The notes under the pieces: model-generated | The model's database searches: none | Told to the model about the DNA's origin: nothing | Seen by the model: the letters and a program-made list of their open reading frames with translations, nothing else | Made by a program: the position numbers and the translations under genes | Assembly (NCBI GenBank): GCA_030280995.1 | Contig: JASXTE010000001.1 | Location: forward strand, 11,689,001-11,753,000 | From: Hemileia vastatrix | Taxonomy: Eukaryota; Basidiomycota; Pucciniomycetes; Pucciniales; Zaghouaniaceae | Reading direction: 5' to 3' | Length of the DNA stretch: 64,000 nucleotides | In this document: piece after piece, positions 47,389 through 58,500 of the stretch | Numbering within the stretch: the first letter of the stretch is position 1 | Layout of the letters: each line of letters starts with the position of its first letter

Positions 47389-48324
47389 TCAAATTTTCTC
47401 CTGTATTTTCTCCCAAACCAACTTCTTCATTTTTTCTAAAACCACTCTTATTTCCTTCCTGCAATTCTCAAATACCTCCTCCTCTCCTCCTGGTACCACT
47501 TCCCCAATTTCTAGTAATTCTTTGGCCACATTGAAGGAGGCAGCATTGACAATCTTGTCGACCTCACCGCTTAAATCTTTGATGAATTGAGCTTGTCGAC
47601 CCTGCCGAGGTTTCTTTGACCATAACAGGTCAAGAGTCTCTTTGTTGTCCTCCCTCAAATCAATCACTGGTTGATTTGCCTCAACTGGCATTGATGGCCC
47701 AGCTTCCACAATTGGAGCTTCTGCGATGACATCTGAATTCTAAAACATAAAGTCATCAGTAACCAAAATTTTTTAAAATAAAAGAAGAACAGACTTACTT
47801 TGAACAATGGGTCAGCTTCTAAAAAATAATTTCGGAGTGACTTCCACCGTCACTTCCTTCTCCTCTTTGTCATCTTCGCTGACCATCTGCCGCTTCTTTG
47901 GAGTCTGTCTCAAGATGGGGACTTCATCCTCATCCTCTTCAACTAACTCATCCACCTCTTCTTTTACCCCTCGTTTTTTACTTGTGGCCTGGGTTACCCA
48001 GGTTACCACAGTATCTTCGACCTCCTCCTCAATATCTCCCACTGACTGATTGTCCCCAATCAATACGTCCCAAATATCTTCCACCACCTCTTTGGTCTTT
48101 GGTATTACCCAATATTTGTTTTTTGTAAATCGAAGCTCAATGTCCGCATTTTTTGATAAGTCATCACACGCCACCTGTCTCCAGCAGCAAAACTTGCATT
48201 TCTGGAAAGTACCTTGTGTTGCCATGCTTTCAACGCAGAAATATTCCATCGATTCGCAGGCAGTGCAGGCTTGAGAATATTGCTGGGTAATAATTTCACC
48301 ATCTGCTTTGGGGCGTGGAGGCAT
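47389..48324 (-). pseudogene. Antisense spliced gene in GypA with a Zn2Cys6-like motif
   Basis: Minus strand. The start at 48324 (MPPRPKADGE) is preferred over the in-frame 48420 because the upstream stretch is hydrophobic and reads like untranslated DNA. Six cysteines (48166-48267) follow CX2CX6C-X12-CX2CX6C, the spacing of the fungal Zn(II)2Cys6 cluster, though without its usual run of basic residues. Next come KYWVIPKTKEVVEDIW and a long acidic region with KKRGVKEE and TPKKRQM. Exon 1 ends near 47799, a GTAAGT donor follows, and an intron of about 60 nt ends in TTTTAG near 47740. Exon 2 continues in phase to 47389 with a helical tail (EKMKKLVWEKIQE). One extra T in the run at about 47827 makes a premature TGA in exon 1. 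Transcription would start in or near the 3' LTR, in antisense. Function unknown; DNA binding is possible. Confidence 0.65.
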
Positions 48325-48449
48325 GGGAGTTGGGGTAGGAAAAGTCGAAATAATAAAGTATAAAGCAATTAAAGTAAGAATGGAGAGAAAGTAGTGTGGG
48401 AAAATATGTCTCACACTCAACAGAGCTCACGTTTTTATACCTGGGAATC

Positions 48450-49256
48450 TGTCACGCGCCACGTGACACTTGAGGCAAAAGCAGCTCCTTAAATCAATAA
48501 TACAGAGGTCTAAATCCATACTCCAAGCGCAGAAAGCAATTCTACATAGCAACTGCGACTTTCCTTTGTGTACTCACTATTCAACCACGCTAGTATAAAC
48601 TTTAAATCTAAATTAGTCAATCTCTCAATAGTGTGTTTTAGTCTTTTCCTCAATAAGCGACACACAGCGCAATGGTCAATGTAATAGTCTGCTAAAAGGT
48701 TTATTAAGTATCTGTGGGTTATTAAAAGGGGTAGTGAGCATGGACAGGATGGTTAGTGGAGGACTAAAGGGTTAACGGATGTTAGTGAGGAGGGTCCAGG
48801 TGTAACGGGTGTATTTTGGTGGTCTGTGGTGTGCGGAATAATGGATGGGTATGAGGTCAATGCGAGGAGGAGTAATGGATATAAAAGTGGTTGGATTTTG
48901 GTTCGCCATTCTTTAGAATTAAATTATAAAACATATATATAGTTAATAGTGGTAAAGCTTCAGGTTAAATCATTATTATTGTATCTTTCCTTATTTTCTC
49001 AGTAATCATTTCTAAATCTTAAATCTTTGATTATTGAGTTTCCAACCCTTTGTGAGATCTTAAGAATATTAATATTACCTTTAAATTATATTAGAATTCT
49101 TATCAAACATATCTTGAAGAAGTAGCTCTTCCTTCAAGTCATCTCCGAATCACTCCCTCAAACAGTTCCTCTGTGCTTCGAAGAAGGTTCTAAACTACTC
49201 TCCTCATCTCACTTCCAGGAACACCCTCAACCTTGTGCGTAGGTTGTCGGGTGACA
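48450..49256 (+). repeat. GypA 3' LTR
   Basis: 807 bp starting TGTCACGCGCCACGTGACA and ending GTTGTCGGGTGACA, then the target duplication GAAAT. It may also supply the promoter for the antisense gene, whose start lies 126 bp away. Confidence 0.95.
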
Positions 49257-49261
49257 GAAAT

Positions 49262-50379
49262 TAAGCCATTTTTTTCAATTTGTTTACCACACCTTCAGCA
49301 AGAGAAAATGAGGGGGGACTTTTAGGCAATTCTACCCTCATTTTTTCCTGGTGCCCATTTGTCAAAAAAACTTCCCTACAATTCCAAAAACCCTAAGACC
49401 ATCTACTCCTGTTTTGGTGAAACCCCTTTGGTATGCATATCTTACCACATTTTAACTTAAACCTTAACCCTTTTTTTGGTATCCCTCTCATGTACCCAAC
49501 ATAATCCATAAAACATTTTTAGACTCTGGAAACTCTACTAGAGTCAAATTCATACCTTACTTTAATTTATATACATGTCTGCTAGTTTTTGAAAAAAAAT
49601 TATTTTTCATGTTAACCAAACTGGACTGTTTTCATCATTTTTAAACCTCTTTATACATCACCATTATTCAGCTTAACCTGATTATACAGACTCTTTCCTA
49701 AATATGCAGCCACCCTAAATCATCTGACTTAAAAAAAGGCTTTTTACATTCATGAAATATTATGGGGTGTCAAACATTAACATATGCACCTGGCAGAATT
49801 CATTCTCAAAAAACCATCATAGATGGTTGAATTGGGGTAACATATTTCAAAGTTGAGGTCAGATACTTCCACTCTTGTACCATTTCCCAAATCATAAATT
49901 AGCTCATCAATGCACACATCCCCCCAATACATTGCATATTATCCTGTTTAATTTTTTCATCACCAAAATTTGAAACTCAAATTTATATATTCCTCATAAA
50001 TGTAAGTTTTTCCTTTTAAATTCTTTTATCATCACTTTATCTAGCTCACATTTTTATTCTTTCCTTTACTTCAGGTTGTCTTATCTCACCAAATATCTGT
50101 TAGGATCTTTTCTTTCTTTGAACCTTTTTTTATTCTATTCATTTTTCATATTTTTCTTTCTATTCTCTCTTTTCTTTGTTCAACCTAACCAAATTTTTTC
50201 TTATTTTTTTTTACTTTTAGTTCCATCTAACCCCCATCCCAGGTTAGTACTTCCTTATGTTTTTTTTCTTTTTCCTTCTTTTACTGATTTCACCTTTAAT
50301 TTTTAATTCTCTTCTTTTTTTCCCATTGAATTCCAGACTTGTTTTGTTTTGCTTTTTTTATTTTTTTTTAAAAAAAATC
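49262..50379. other. No gene recognised
   Basis: AT-rich sequence to the right of GypA. Short frames such as 50076-50306 are pyrimidine-tract artefacts rich in Phe, Leu and Ser. Confidence 0.45.
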
Positions 50380-50800
50380 TTGGAAACATTTCCCAGACAT
50401 TCCCTGAATGTTTCTGTGAATTTTGCATAAGGTTTCTTTTATTAGAAATGAGTTAGAAGCTCCACCAGCAAATTTCGGAATTATTTGCCAACATGTTTTT
50501 ATTTTATTGAATGAATCATCCTGGAAACCCTACAGAACACTCCCTGACTGTTTCTGAGCATTTTCCCTAAGATTTTTTTGTTTTTATTTGAAACAAGTCA
50601 AAAATTCCACCAGAACATTTCCAAGTTATTTGCTAAATTTTTTTTATTTTTTACAAATTGTCTCAGAAAAATAATCTGGACATTTCCTGACTGTTTCCAA
50701 GATTTTTCTGTAAGTTTTTTTTTTTTGCTGAAAACAACTCAGAAATTCTGCCAAAACTTTTCCAAGTTGTTTGCCAAATTTTTTTTTACTTTTCTTTTTT
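50380..50800 (+). repeat. Degenerate tandem repeat, about 3 units of about 140 bp
   Basis: Units start near 50382, 50516 and 50662. Each has a TCCCTGACTGTTTC-like word, then AAGATTTTTTT, a CTCAGAAATTC or GTCAAAAATTC word, CCACCAGAACATTTCCAAG and TATTTGCCAAA. Confidence 0.75.
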
Positions 50801-50834
50801 TTACTTTTTACTTTTTGTATTTTTAACAACACAA

Positions 50835-50960
50835 GTGTCTCCAGGGTTAGAAACCTATGAAAAGTTTACTCATTTTGGTTTTTCTTTTCAGATCAGCCAG
50901 ATTTTGATAAGCTGGGTAAGTAAAGTAAGGGTTTATGGCTCAATGAATACTATAAATTTA
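50835..50960 (+). pseudogene. Tet-like dioxygenase, C-terminal fragment
   Basis: It reads PGLETYEKFTHFGFSFQIS and continues a little further, matching PGLESCQDFTHFGFSFQIS of the H1 dioxygenase. Upstream domains are not found. The fragment is cut on the right by a MITE at 50961. Confidence 0.65.
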
Positions 50961-51397
50961 CACTGTGCACCAAATAATATATCCCCAATGGGGATATCCA
51001 GGCACAAGTTGGGGATATTGTAGAGAGGGACATAAGGTTAGAAAAATAAATGAAAGAAAAATATGTGAAAAAAAATATGTGAGAAAAATAAGTGTAAGAA
51101 AAATATCTTTCAAGCATGGAAAATTTTGTTGTTTAATTTCTTTTTCTCAAAAAAATGGTTTTTTAATATATTCTTCTGTTTTTTCCTATTTTTTTAAAAA
51201 AAATTTAAAAATAAAATTCTCATGGTCACAAATGATTTATCTCACACTTAATTTTCTTGCATTTACTTTTCTTGTATTTAATTTTATTGTATTTACTTTT
51301 CTCACATTTATTTTTTCTGACCTTATGTCCCTACCTAAAATATCCCCAACTTGCAAATGGATATCCCCATCAGGGATATATTACTTGGTGCATAGTG
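50961..51397. mobile_element. MITE with long inverted repeats, TSD TTA
   Basis: The left arm begins CACTGTGCACCAAATAATAT and the right arm, reversed, CACTATGCACCAAGTAATAT. The inverted match continues for about 90 bp through GGGGATATCCA, AAGTTGGGGATAT and GGGACATAAGGT. Flanks are TTA on both sides (50958-50960 and 51398-51400), typical of Tourist/Harbinger MITEs. The centre is AT-rich and non-coding. Confidence 0.85.
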
Positions 51398-51480
51398 TTA
51401 GGGAGGGAGGTTTATTATTCCCATTAAAGGATTCTCCATTTTTTCTTCTTTTTTCTTAAATTTATAATTTATCACTCATT

Positions 51481-51697
51481 CACTGCGCAATATGGGGGGT
51501 GGACTTGCTAGCAAGTCCACAACCTTAAACTCAAATTCACCACAGATTGAACACTCATAGAGCTATTGACAAAGGAACCATACAATCAGGGATAAACACC
51601 ACTCAGAAGAACAGCTTTAAGTGGGCTTTCAAGTAGATTTCTGTCTGAGTTCAGGTTGGGGACTTGCTAGCAAGTCCTCCCCTTATATTGTGTAGTG
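51481..51697. mobile_element. Small MITE with a GGACTTGCTAGCAAGTCC palindrome in each arm
   Basis: 217 bp. The left end is CACTGCGCAATATGGGG and the right end, reversed, CACTACACAATATAAGGGG, both followed by GGACTTGCTAGCAAGTCC. Flanks are ATT on both sides (51478-51480 and 51698-51700). It has no coding capacity. Confidence 0.85.
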
Positions 51698-51699
51698 AT

Positions 51700-52129
51700 T
51701 AAGGATAATTATAAACCTTAATTCATGGGCTATTGGCACGTGCTGCTGTATCAAGGTAAAAATTCAAAAATTAATTTATTGAATGAGTTCACAACACAAT
51801 TCTTTGTAATATGTTTTATTTGAATTTGGTAAAATCTAGAATGATTGATAGGTAGTATTCTGAATGCCGTTAAATTTCCTTGGTTGATTATCTTTTTTGA
51901 CTGGTTTACTTATTAATTTATGGAATATAACAAAAATTTGGTAATCATCACCCCCTCCCATATTGAATTTCAGGGGAGGGTATAGCCGTTTTTTATATTT
52001 TTTGACAAAAATTAAAGATGAATTGGTTGTAAAATATTTCTTAGACACATATACATGTAAAAATAAAAAGATTAAGAGATTTAAAAATAAAAAAAATTGA
52101 GTTTTTGAGTCTAACCTCCTTAGTGAGCC
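51700..52129. other. No gene recognised
   Basis: AT-rich stretch between the MITE and a transposase fragment. The frame at 51836-52048 on the minus strand matches nothing I know. Confidence 0.4.
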
Positions 52130-52570
52130 ATGTCAAAATTTGTGATTGAAGTGAGCAGATGGTTATGATGGTTTACTTGGTGTATATATCAACTTTTCCA
52201 TGAGTTTTACCAAAGAGGTTCTTAAGACAAGTTAAGCAAGCACCATTCCCATTTGAGCCATATGGGAAAAGTTCCAAAGAGATTTGTATTACATGATCCT
52301 ACTGTGAGAAATGAGAGTTATGGAAAATGCAATGATGATGGATCAAATCATGTAGCCATTCAAAACCATGATAACTAGCTCAGGACTTATTTAAAAGTCT
52401 AGGTTCAGGAATTTCAGAGAGGTTCTGTGGTGGATTTTGTGGTTGATGGTAAATAGAAGGTGTTCATGAAGTAAGGTAGCAGTTATCTAACAGTTGACTC
52501 ATATGAACCCAATTAAATTCAGCATCTGAATCTGTATCATACTCAATCTTAAGATCAAAGACCACAGAAT
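52130..52570 (-). pseudogene. PIF/Harbinger transposase fragment (copy C)
   Basis: Minus strand, from about 52560: YDTDSDAEFNWVHMSQLLDN, then HGFEWLHDLIHHHCIFHNSH, then FPYGSNGNGACLTCLKNLFG and THGKVDIYTK. This matches the N-terminal half of the H1 transposase (SDSDLEDAL, IFHNNSH, GSNGNGAAVRSLDNLF, ILYTK). Several stops are present and no DDE domain follows. Confidence 0.7.
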
Positions 52571-54686
52571 TAGTGGTTGTTTAAATCTTATGGTGAAATG
52601 AAGGACTCATTTTAGTGTTTTGAGGGGAAATAAGGGCAGGAGTAATAAAGGGTGGGAGGAAAAATGGACTGGAGTATGATGTTAGAGGTGCCTTGAGACT
52701 TGATTCAAATTTTACTGTGCATGTTTCAATGATCCCCTAAAGATGTTGTGAAGAAAAAGATTAAGGTATGGGCATGTGTGTACCTGGTTCTGACTAATCA
52801 AGCTAAGAGGATGGAGTGCTTAAAATGCTTGGATTTACCCAAAATATGATGTGTTAAGGGACAAAAATGTTGATGAAGTACACATATGATTCACAGACAT
52901 AATTCAAATTAAATTGACTTACTTGGTACCTTTTGTGTGGTGTGCTTGAATGGTGTATATGGTAATGTTTGACACACCTTATTAAATGTACTTAGTTAAA
53001 TTTTAGGGTGAGTTAAAAAAAGATATCAATATTAGGTATAAGTCTTATGTAGTAAAAGCTACCCATAGAAGGGTAGGCTCATAGATTTTGGTAAAAAATG
53101 ACACTTGTGATATGAATTTGGATGCAGAATATTTTATAGAAAAGGTGGTTTCTCTAACAGGTTTGTAAAAAGCTTATTTATTTATATTCTATCATCATAC
53201 TATAATTAGAATTTTATATCTTCTATTAATAAAACAATCATTGCATGGATTATACATGCTGGGAGGCCTGAAACCATTATTCAGTCTGTTCTAATTCTAG
53301 GGGTACTGTTTTTATTACTTTTAATTTGTCTAGTATGATCACCTCATATCTGGATTTTTTTTACCTTCTGAATTCTAAAATCGAGAAATCAGTATTTTAT
53401 ACTTCAAAAACTTCTGTCTTACTTCCCTGGAGCTCACTCTACTGATTGCCTAACCTTTGGATGAGTTATACTTGTTGTGAGGTTTGAGACCAACATTTAA
53501 TGTGACAATTTATTGCTTCTGTATCACCACTTTAGAGTTTATCCCTTTTAAAACTCCACCATAATTAGATTTTAAATTCTTTAAATTATATAACCTAGTT
53601 TTTCTTTTCAAAAATATAACTGATTTAACTCTCCCCTCAAACACTTATATCTCTCACCCCAACATTCCTCAGCCACAAATATTTATTAAAAATAATATCT
53701 TTTCTTCCTTTCTGAACCCAAACCCTCTACCTGAATCCATTTTATAATCATTCATTGTATCTAGCTGTTAGGATTTGGGTTGAGAGAGGAGAAGGGGGAG
53801 CCCTATGGGCACTATGCATCATAAGAGGCAGAAGGGAAGGATTTTGCATAAGGGGGTTTTATGGCACAAGCACTGTGGGATGTTTCTCATCAGACAACTT
53901 ATATAGTAATCCAGTTACTCCTTAGCCTCCTAAAGTTGTAACCCTCACTGTTGTTGGCCCCAACATATTCAGTCTTAGTTAGTATCACTGCTGTTTTCAG
54001 CATAGTCAGTACCATCCCAGCACAAGACATTGTCTGCCCTCTTAGGTCTTAACAGTAGTTCAATTGTGATTTTTTTCTTTGTTTCCTTTTACAAGTACTA
54101 GATAATTTCTTACCATGGCTATGGGTGGTAGTTTATTTTTGTCTGAAGTTTTTTTTTCTATTGAAGAACTCCTCTTAGATTATAATTATTGATTTTTTTG
54201 CTTCAAAAAATCAGGATACACCAGGAAAAAATGAGGCACCTTCTTCATTTTCTTTGTAATGAAGAAATGATTTTTGAAACTTTTCATTTTTTTTTGTCTC
54301 TATATAGTAATCACCATGAAAAAATCAGGAGAGACTTGAAGATAATTTTATCCCCCTACTGAATTGATTTGGGTACAGACCTGAATCTAAGTGCTACCTT
54401 TCCTCCCTAATTTTTTTTTCTGATGAATAGGATAAGAAGCCTTTCTCAGCTCAAATGAGAACTCATCTGACCAGAAAATTGTCTTCCAGCTGTCCATTTT
54501 CTAGTGGATATATTTTTTGGTAAAAATAATTTGTTTTTGTATTTTTTTCATTGATAAATGGTATTTTTTGTTGCCAGCCAATTGGAGTTGCTCAAATAGT
54601 GAGTGTTCTAGCGATTTCATTGATAATGGCTTTTTAGACTCAATTTTTGTAAATTATATGCTCTGTTATTACAAGGGAAATTAAAC
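52571..54686. other. No gene recognised
   Basis: AT-rich sequence without a sustained open frame on either strand. A CACCAGGAAAAAATGAGGCACC word at 54219-54240 resembles the ends of the CACCAG MITE family, but a full element could not be delimited. Confidence 0.4.
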
Positions 54687-54899
54687 CACTACAAAAAAAC
54701 ACCTGGAACCTGCTAGCAGGTGCCAATCCCTCAATCCGTTTGTGAGACAAGAATAACTCAGATTTGATGCCATGCGAGCTAGCATGCTCAGTGTTCAGTG
54801 CACGGTCTTGCTAGAAGAATTACAGCTGAGGTAGAACTGAATCAAATCAAAGATAGGGATTGGAACCTGCAGTCATGTGCCCACATTTTTTTTCTGGTG
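54687..54899. mobile_element. CACCAG-family MITE, longer copy
   Basis: The left end CACTACAAAAAAACACCTGG and the right end, reversed, CACCAGAAAAAAAATGTGGG, are followed by inverted AACCTGC/GCAGGTT and CCAATCCC/GGGATTGG blocks. It is about 213 bp. A clear target duplication is not visible. Confidence 0.55.
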
Positions 54900-55533
54900 A
54901 CAGGAGAGAGAAAAAAGTAAATGAATATTGCAGTTTTTAGTATATATATGTATATACATATATATTAATTATTTCTTGAAACATATCCCTTTTGTCCTAT
55001 TTGTGTCATGTGTTTCAAGTAACCAAGAAATATATGTGCCCAAGTCATTACAACAAAACCCTAAGGAAAAATTGAGTTATTTGTTTATCTCAGTTTATTT
55101 TTCACTAATATGATAGGAAGATAAAAATCTTTAACCAAGCTTGTGTTTAAGAGGGAAGAATGTGCCAGAAATGACGTGAAAGTGACAGAAAGAAAAACCA
55201 AATATTGTTTTTTGGTTGTTTTTTCAAGTAGTACTTTTCCACTTTCATAGATTGAGGAGAAAACAGTAAGTGTTATTTTTCAGTTATTCTACTAGCCTTT
55301 TAGGAAAAGTCTGATTGAGTGAAATAAGAAGCAAGCGGTCCAAATGAGTCTAAGGCATAACCCTAGGCTAAAACATTTGTCCAGACATTGTCCAAGTACC
55401 AACATGTTGTGAGTCAATGGTGACTTTGGGGGGCTGCTGCGGCTGCAGGGGACATAAGATGGGACTTAAGGGCAGGTAAGTGTTTGGGTGGCCATGAAGC
55501 CCAGGCCATTGTTCACTTGAGAATCCCCACCAG
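54900..55533. other. Upstream region of the histone deacetylase gene
   Basis: No coding region recognised. It should hold the promoter and 5' UTR of the gene starting at 55534, but no confident TATA box or other motif was singled out. The sequence becomes more GC-balanced from about 55400. Confidence 0.45.
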
Positions 55534-58500
55534 ATGGACATCACTACCTATTCAGTCATTGAGCCTGCCTCTCCTTCCACCGCAAACCACTCCAAGCCAC
55601 GCTCCTCCTCTACCTCAAATGCCCACCAGGACTCTCCCATCCCATCCGCACTCAACCACCATTCAAGCGACAATAAACTTACCCCCAAAAATCTCTATGG
55701 CCACAAACGTACTGGCTTATGTTATTCCAGCAAAATGACTGACCATTGGAAGCCTGACAAAAAGTTTGAATCTGATATGGATTCTGATGAAGAGTCAGAA
55801 CCTGAAAAGCCTTCAAGAATCACCGAAATCATGAAGTCTTTAAAAAGTTGGCCCATTTTGTTTATTTTCAATTTCAAAGTTAGCTGGAGACCTGTGTTCA
55901 CATTGTGTTGACTGGTATTTGCTTTTGATTACCAAGAGGAAAAACTTGTAAGTCATGCCGAACATATTCAGATCAGAAGGGCTACCAAAGAAGAAATCAT
56001 GTTGGTCCATAGTGAGGGACATTGGAACAGAATGCTAGCTACATCCCGTGCGCTTTATTTTTCGTTTTTTATAGATTACACCCAAAATCCAAAATTTCCT
56101 CCTCAATATCCCTAATACTTACCCACTTCTCTAGAAATATATAAACACAACACATAAATCTTTGTGTTCAATTGGATCTGTAATTGACGTGCGGTTGTGT
56201 TTTTTGTTTTGTTTGGCCAGAGATGTCTGTGGAGGATTTAAAAGACCGTGCCTCTTACTGGAATCGACTTTCACTCTATGTGAACGCTTCTACATTTGAG
56301 TGTGCTCGTCTGTCATGCGGAGGAGTGATTGAAATGTGTCGGTCTGTAGTTGAAGGACGAATCAGAAATGGATTTGCCATTGTCAGGCCACCAGGCCATC
56401 ACTCTGAGCCGGAAGATGCATCTGGATTTTGTATTTTTAATAACGCTTCTATCACTGCGAAGTGGTTACGGACACTGTATCCTGAAAAAATTAAACGCGT
56501 CTTGATTCTAGACTGGTGAGCAATAGATAATTTGATTTACACCTATTGATCATGCGCTCATTCAAACGCGAGCCATTTTATTCATTAGGGATGTGCATCA
56601 TGGTCAGATTTTCTTCTTCCACATAAATTCTTGGCTCATTAATCAATCTTGACTGGCTTTTTCAATTTCCAATATCGGTTTACTAGGAAATGGGACTCAG
56701 CGCGCATTTTACTATGATCCAAGCGTTCTGTATATATCAATTCATCGATTTTTGGAAAAGAATCGTTCTACTTATTTCTATCCTGGGACTGATTGGGGGG
56801 CTTCTAACCGAGCAGGTGAAGGTGAAGGCCAGGGGTTGTGCGTTTTTTGTAATTTTTAAAAATTATTGCTTAAAGCAACCAGCTAAAAAGCCCAAGCTAT
56901 ACTTTGTGATTCTTGTATAAAAGTACTGTGAATATCCCTTGGCCTGAAGCTGGAATGGGAGATCGAGACTACCTCTTTGCCTTTCAGCGTTTGGTTATGC
57001 CAATTGCCTTGGAATATGATCCTGACTTTGTGATTGGTTAGCATGCGTTATTATTTTTCTCCTTCTACTTCATTTTCATTATTTTTTTGCAACAAAGACG
57101 TCCTTTTTCCTACCGTTCCCACGAAGTTGTCTTTTAAAGCTCTATCCTGTATTCTTAATCGACAGTTTCAGCTGGATTCGATGCGGCGAGGGATGATCCT
57201 CTAGGCCAATGTGACGTAACTCCACAAGGATATGCTCACATGACTCACATGCTCTTATCGCTTGCCAACGGCAACGTGGTTTTGGCACTAGAGGTTAGAT
57301 TTTTTCATGGGCCTAATCTGACTAACATTCAACTGGCTTAAGTGGGCATTGTTATTGTACTACTTTCCAGGGGGGATATAATTTGAACTCTCTAGCTCTT
57401 TCTGCAACTGAATGCGTGAAAGTTTTAATGGGTGAAATTCCTCCGAAGTTATCTGAAGGGATGGTTGCTAGCCAGGTGGCGACAGAAACAGTTGAAGAGT
57501 GCTTAACAATTCAATCTAAGTATTGGAAGTCTCTTCCTAAAAGACTAGTTCCTGAATGTAAGAGTTTTCTCATTAACAATTTACTGGCTCTGTGGCTCAA
57601 AATTCTCAAGCAAACTTTAGCAATGACAGTTTCTGGTTCCAACATTGCTGTAGTTGGTATGTTGTGCTTTCATCCTAATGTATATTCTATTCGATATCTC
57701 ACTTTCTTACACATAACATCCATTGATTAGACATCCTCAAAATGCACCGCTCTTACGACTTGTACAACAACCACAACTTATATGCAATTCCATTAAATGA
57801 TGAAGATTTGATGAATGCTTATGAAAATCAAATTTTAGTTTCGTAAGCTTTATCTTTTTAAGTACTCTGATATGTTATTTTTGACTAAAGGGCGGCGTCA
57901 TTTTTTTTTTTCGATGGGCACAGAGAAAATGTTTATTCCGCTCAAACACTGGTGTGGTTTATACATGACTTGTAAGTTTCATCTACCAAACATGCAAATT
58001 CTTTCACTTTTAATTTGTTTTATATCTATTTGGTAGAGGAACTATTCAAACAGAGCATGTAATTGGCTTGACCGACTTGAACGTTGAAAGAAATTCGTTG
58101 GTTAGTGATTTTCTAAAATGTTATGAATCAACTATGGGATAGAAACATATGCTGTTCTTTTTACAGATAGACACCAATTCTCTGGTCCTTGATTGGATCA
58201 GTCAGCAGGGATTTGGAATCATTGACTTACAAATTATGCCAACTACGACTTCAGTGTTGAGTATTGGTGGATTGGTATGTTCAGGTCCTGTATTCATTGA
58301 ACAAGAAATTGCGGTTATAGCAGTTTCGCAATTTATCATTTTACTTCGTTGTCATTAACCGGGGTTTTAAATACTTCCCATCCAGCTGACTCAAATTGAT
58401 CAAAGAAAGTTGTTCAAGAAACTTGTCACATGGGTTTGGCATCAGTTTATCAGGCAAGTCAGAAATTATTTAACACTGAGTTAGGAATACATTAATTACT

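Larger units (their letters stand above)
40841..49256 (+). mobile_element. GypA: full-length Ty3/Gypsy chromovirus with an antisense gene
   Basis: 8,416 bp. Both LTRs are 807 bp, starting TGTCA and ending TGACA, and a perfect 5-bp target duplication GAAAT flanks the element (40836-40840 and 49257-49261). The order is 5' LTR, gag with zinc knuckle, protease, RT, RNase H, integrase, chromodomain (stop 46500), then nearly 2 kb of extra sequence carrying a minus-strand spliced gene, then the 3' LTR. The LTRs are much more alike than those of GypC, so this is a younger insertion, but pol has many stops. Solo LTRs of the family lie at 3521-4350 and 60601-61356. Confidence 0.95.

Noticed and set aside
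47336..48274. Plus-strand frames opposite the antisense gene (for example 47807-48049 and 48050-48274)
   Set aside because: They are mirror frames of the minus-strand gene: low-complexity Ser runs opposite acidic codons, with no splice logic.
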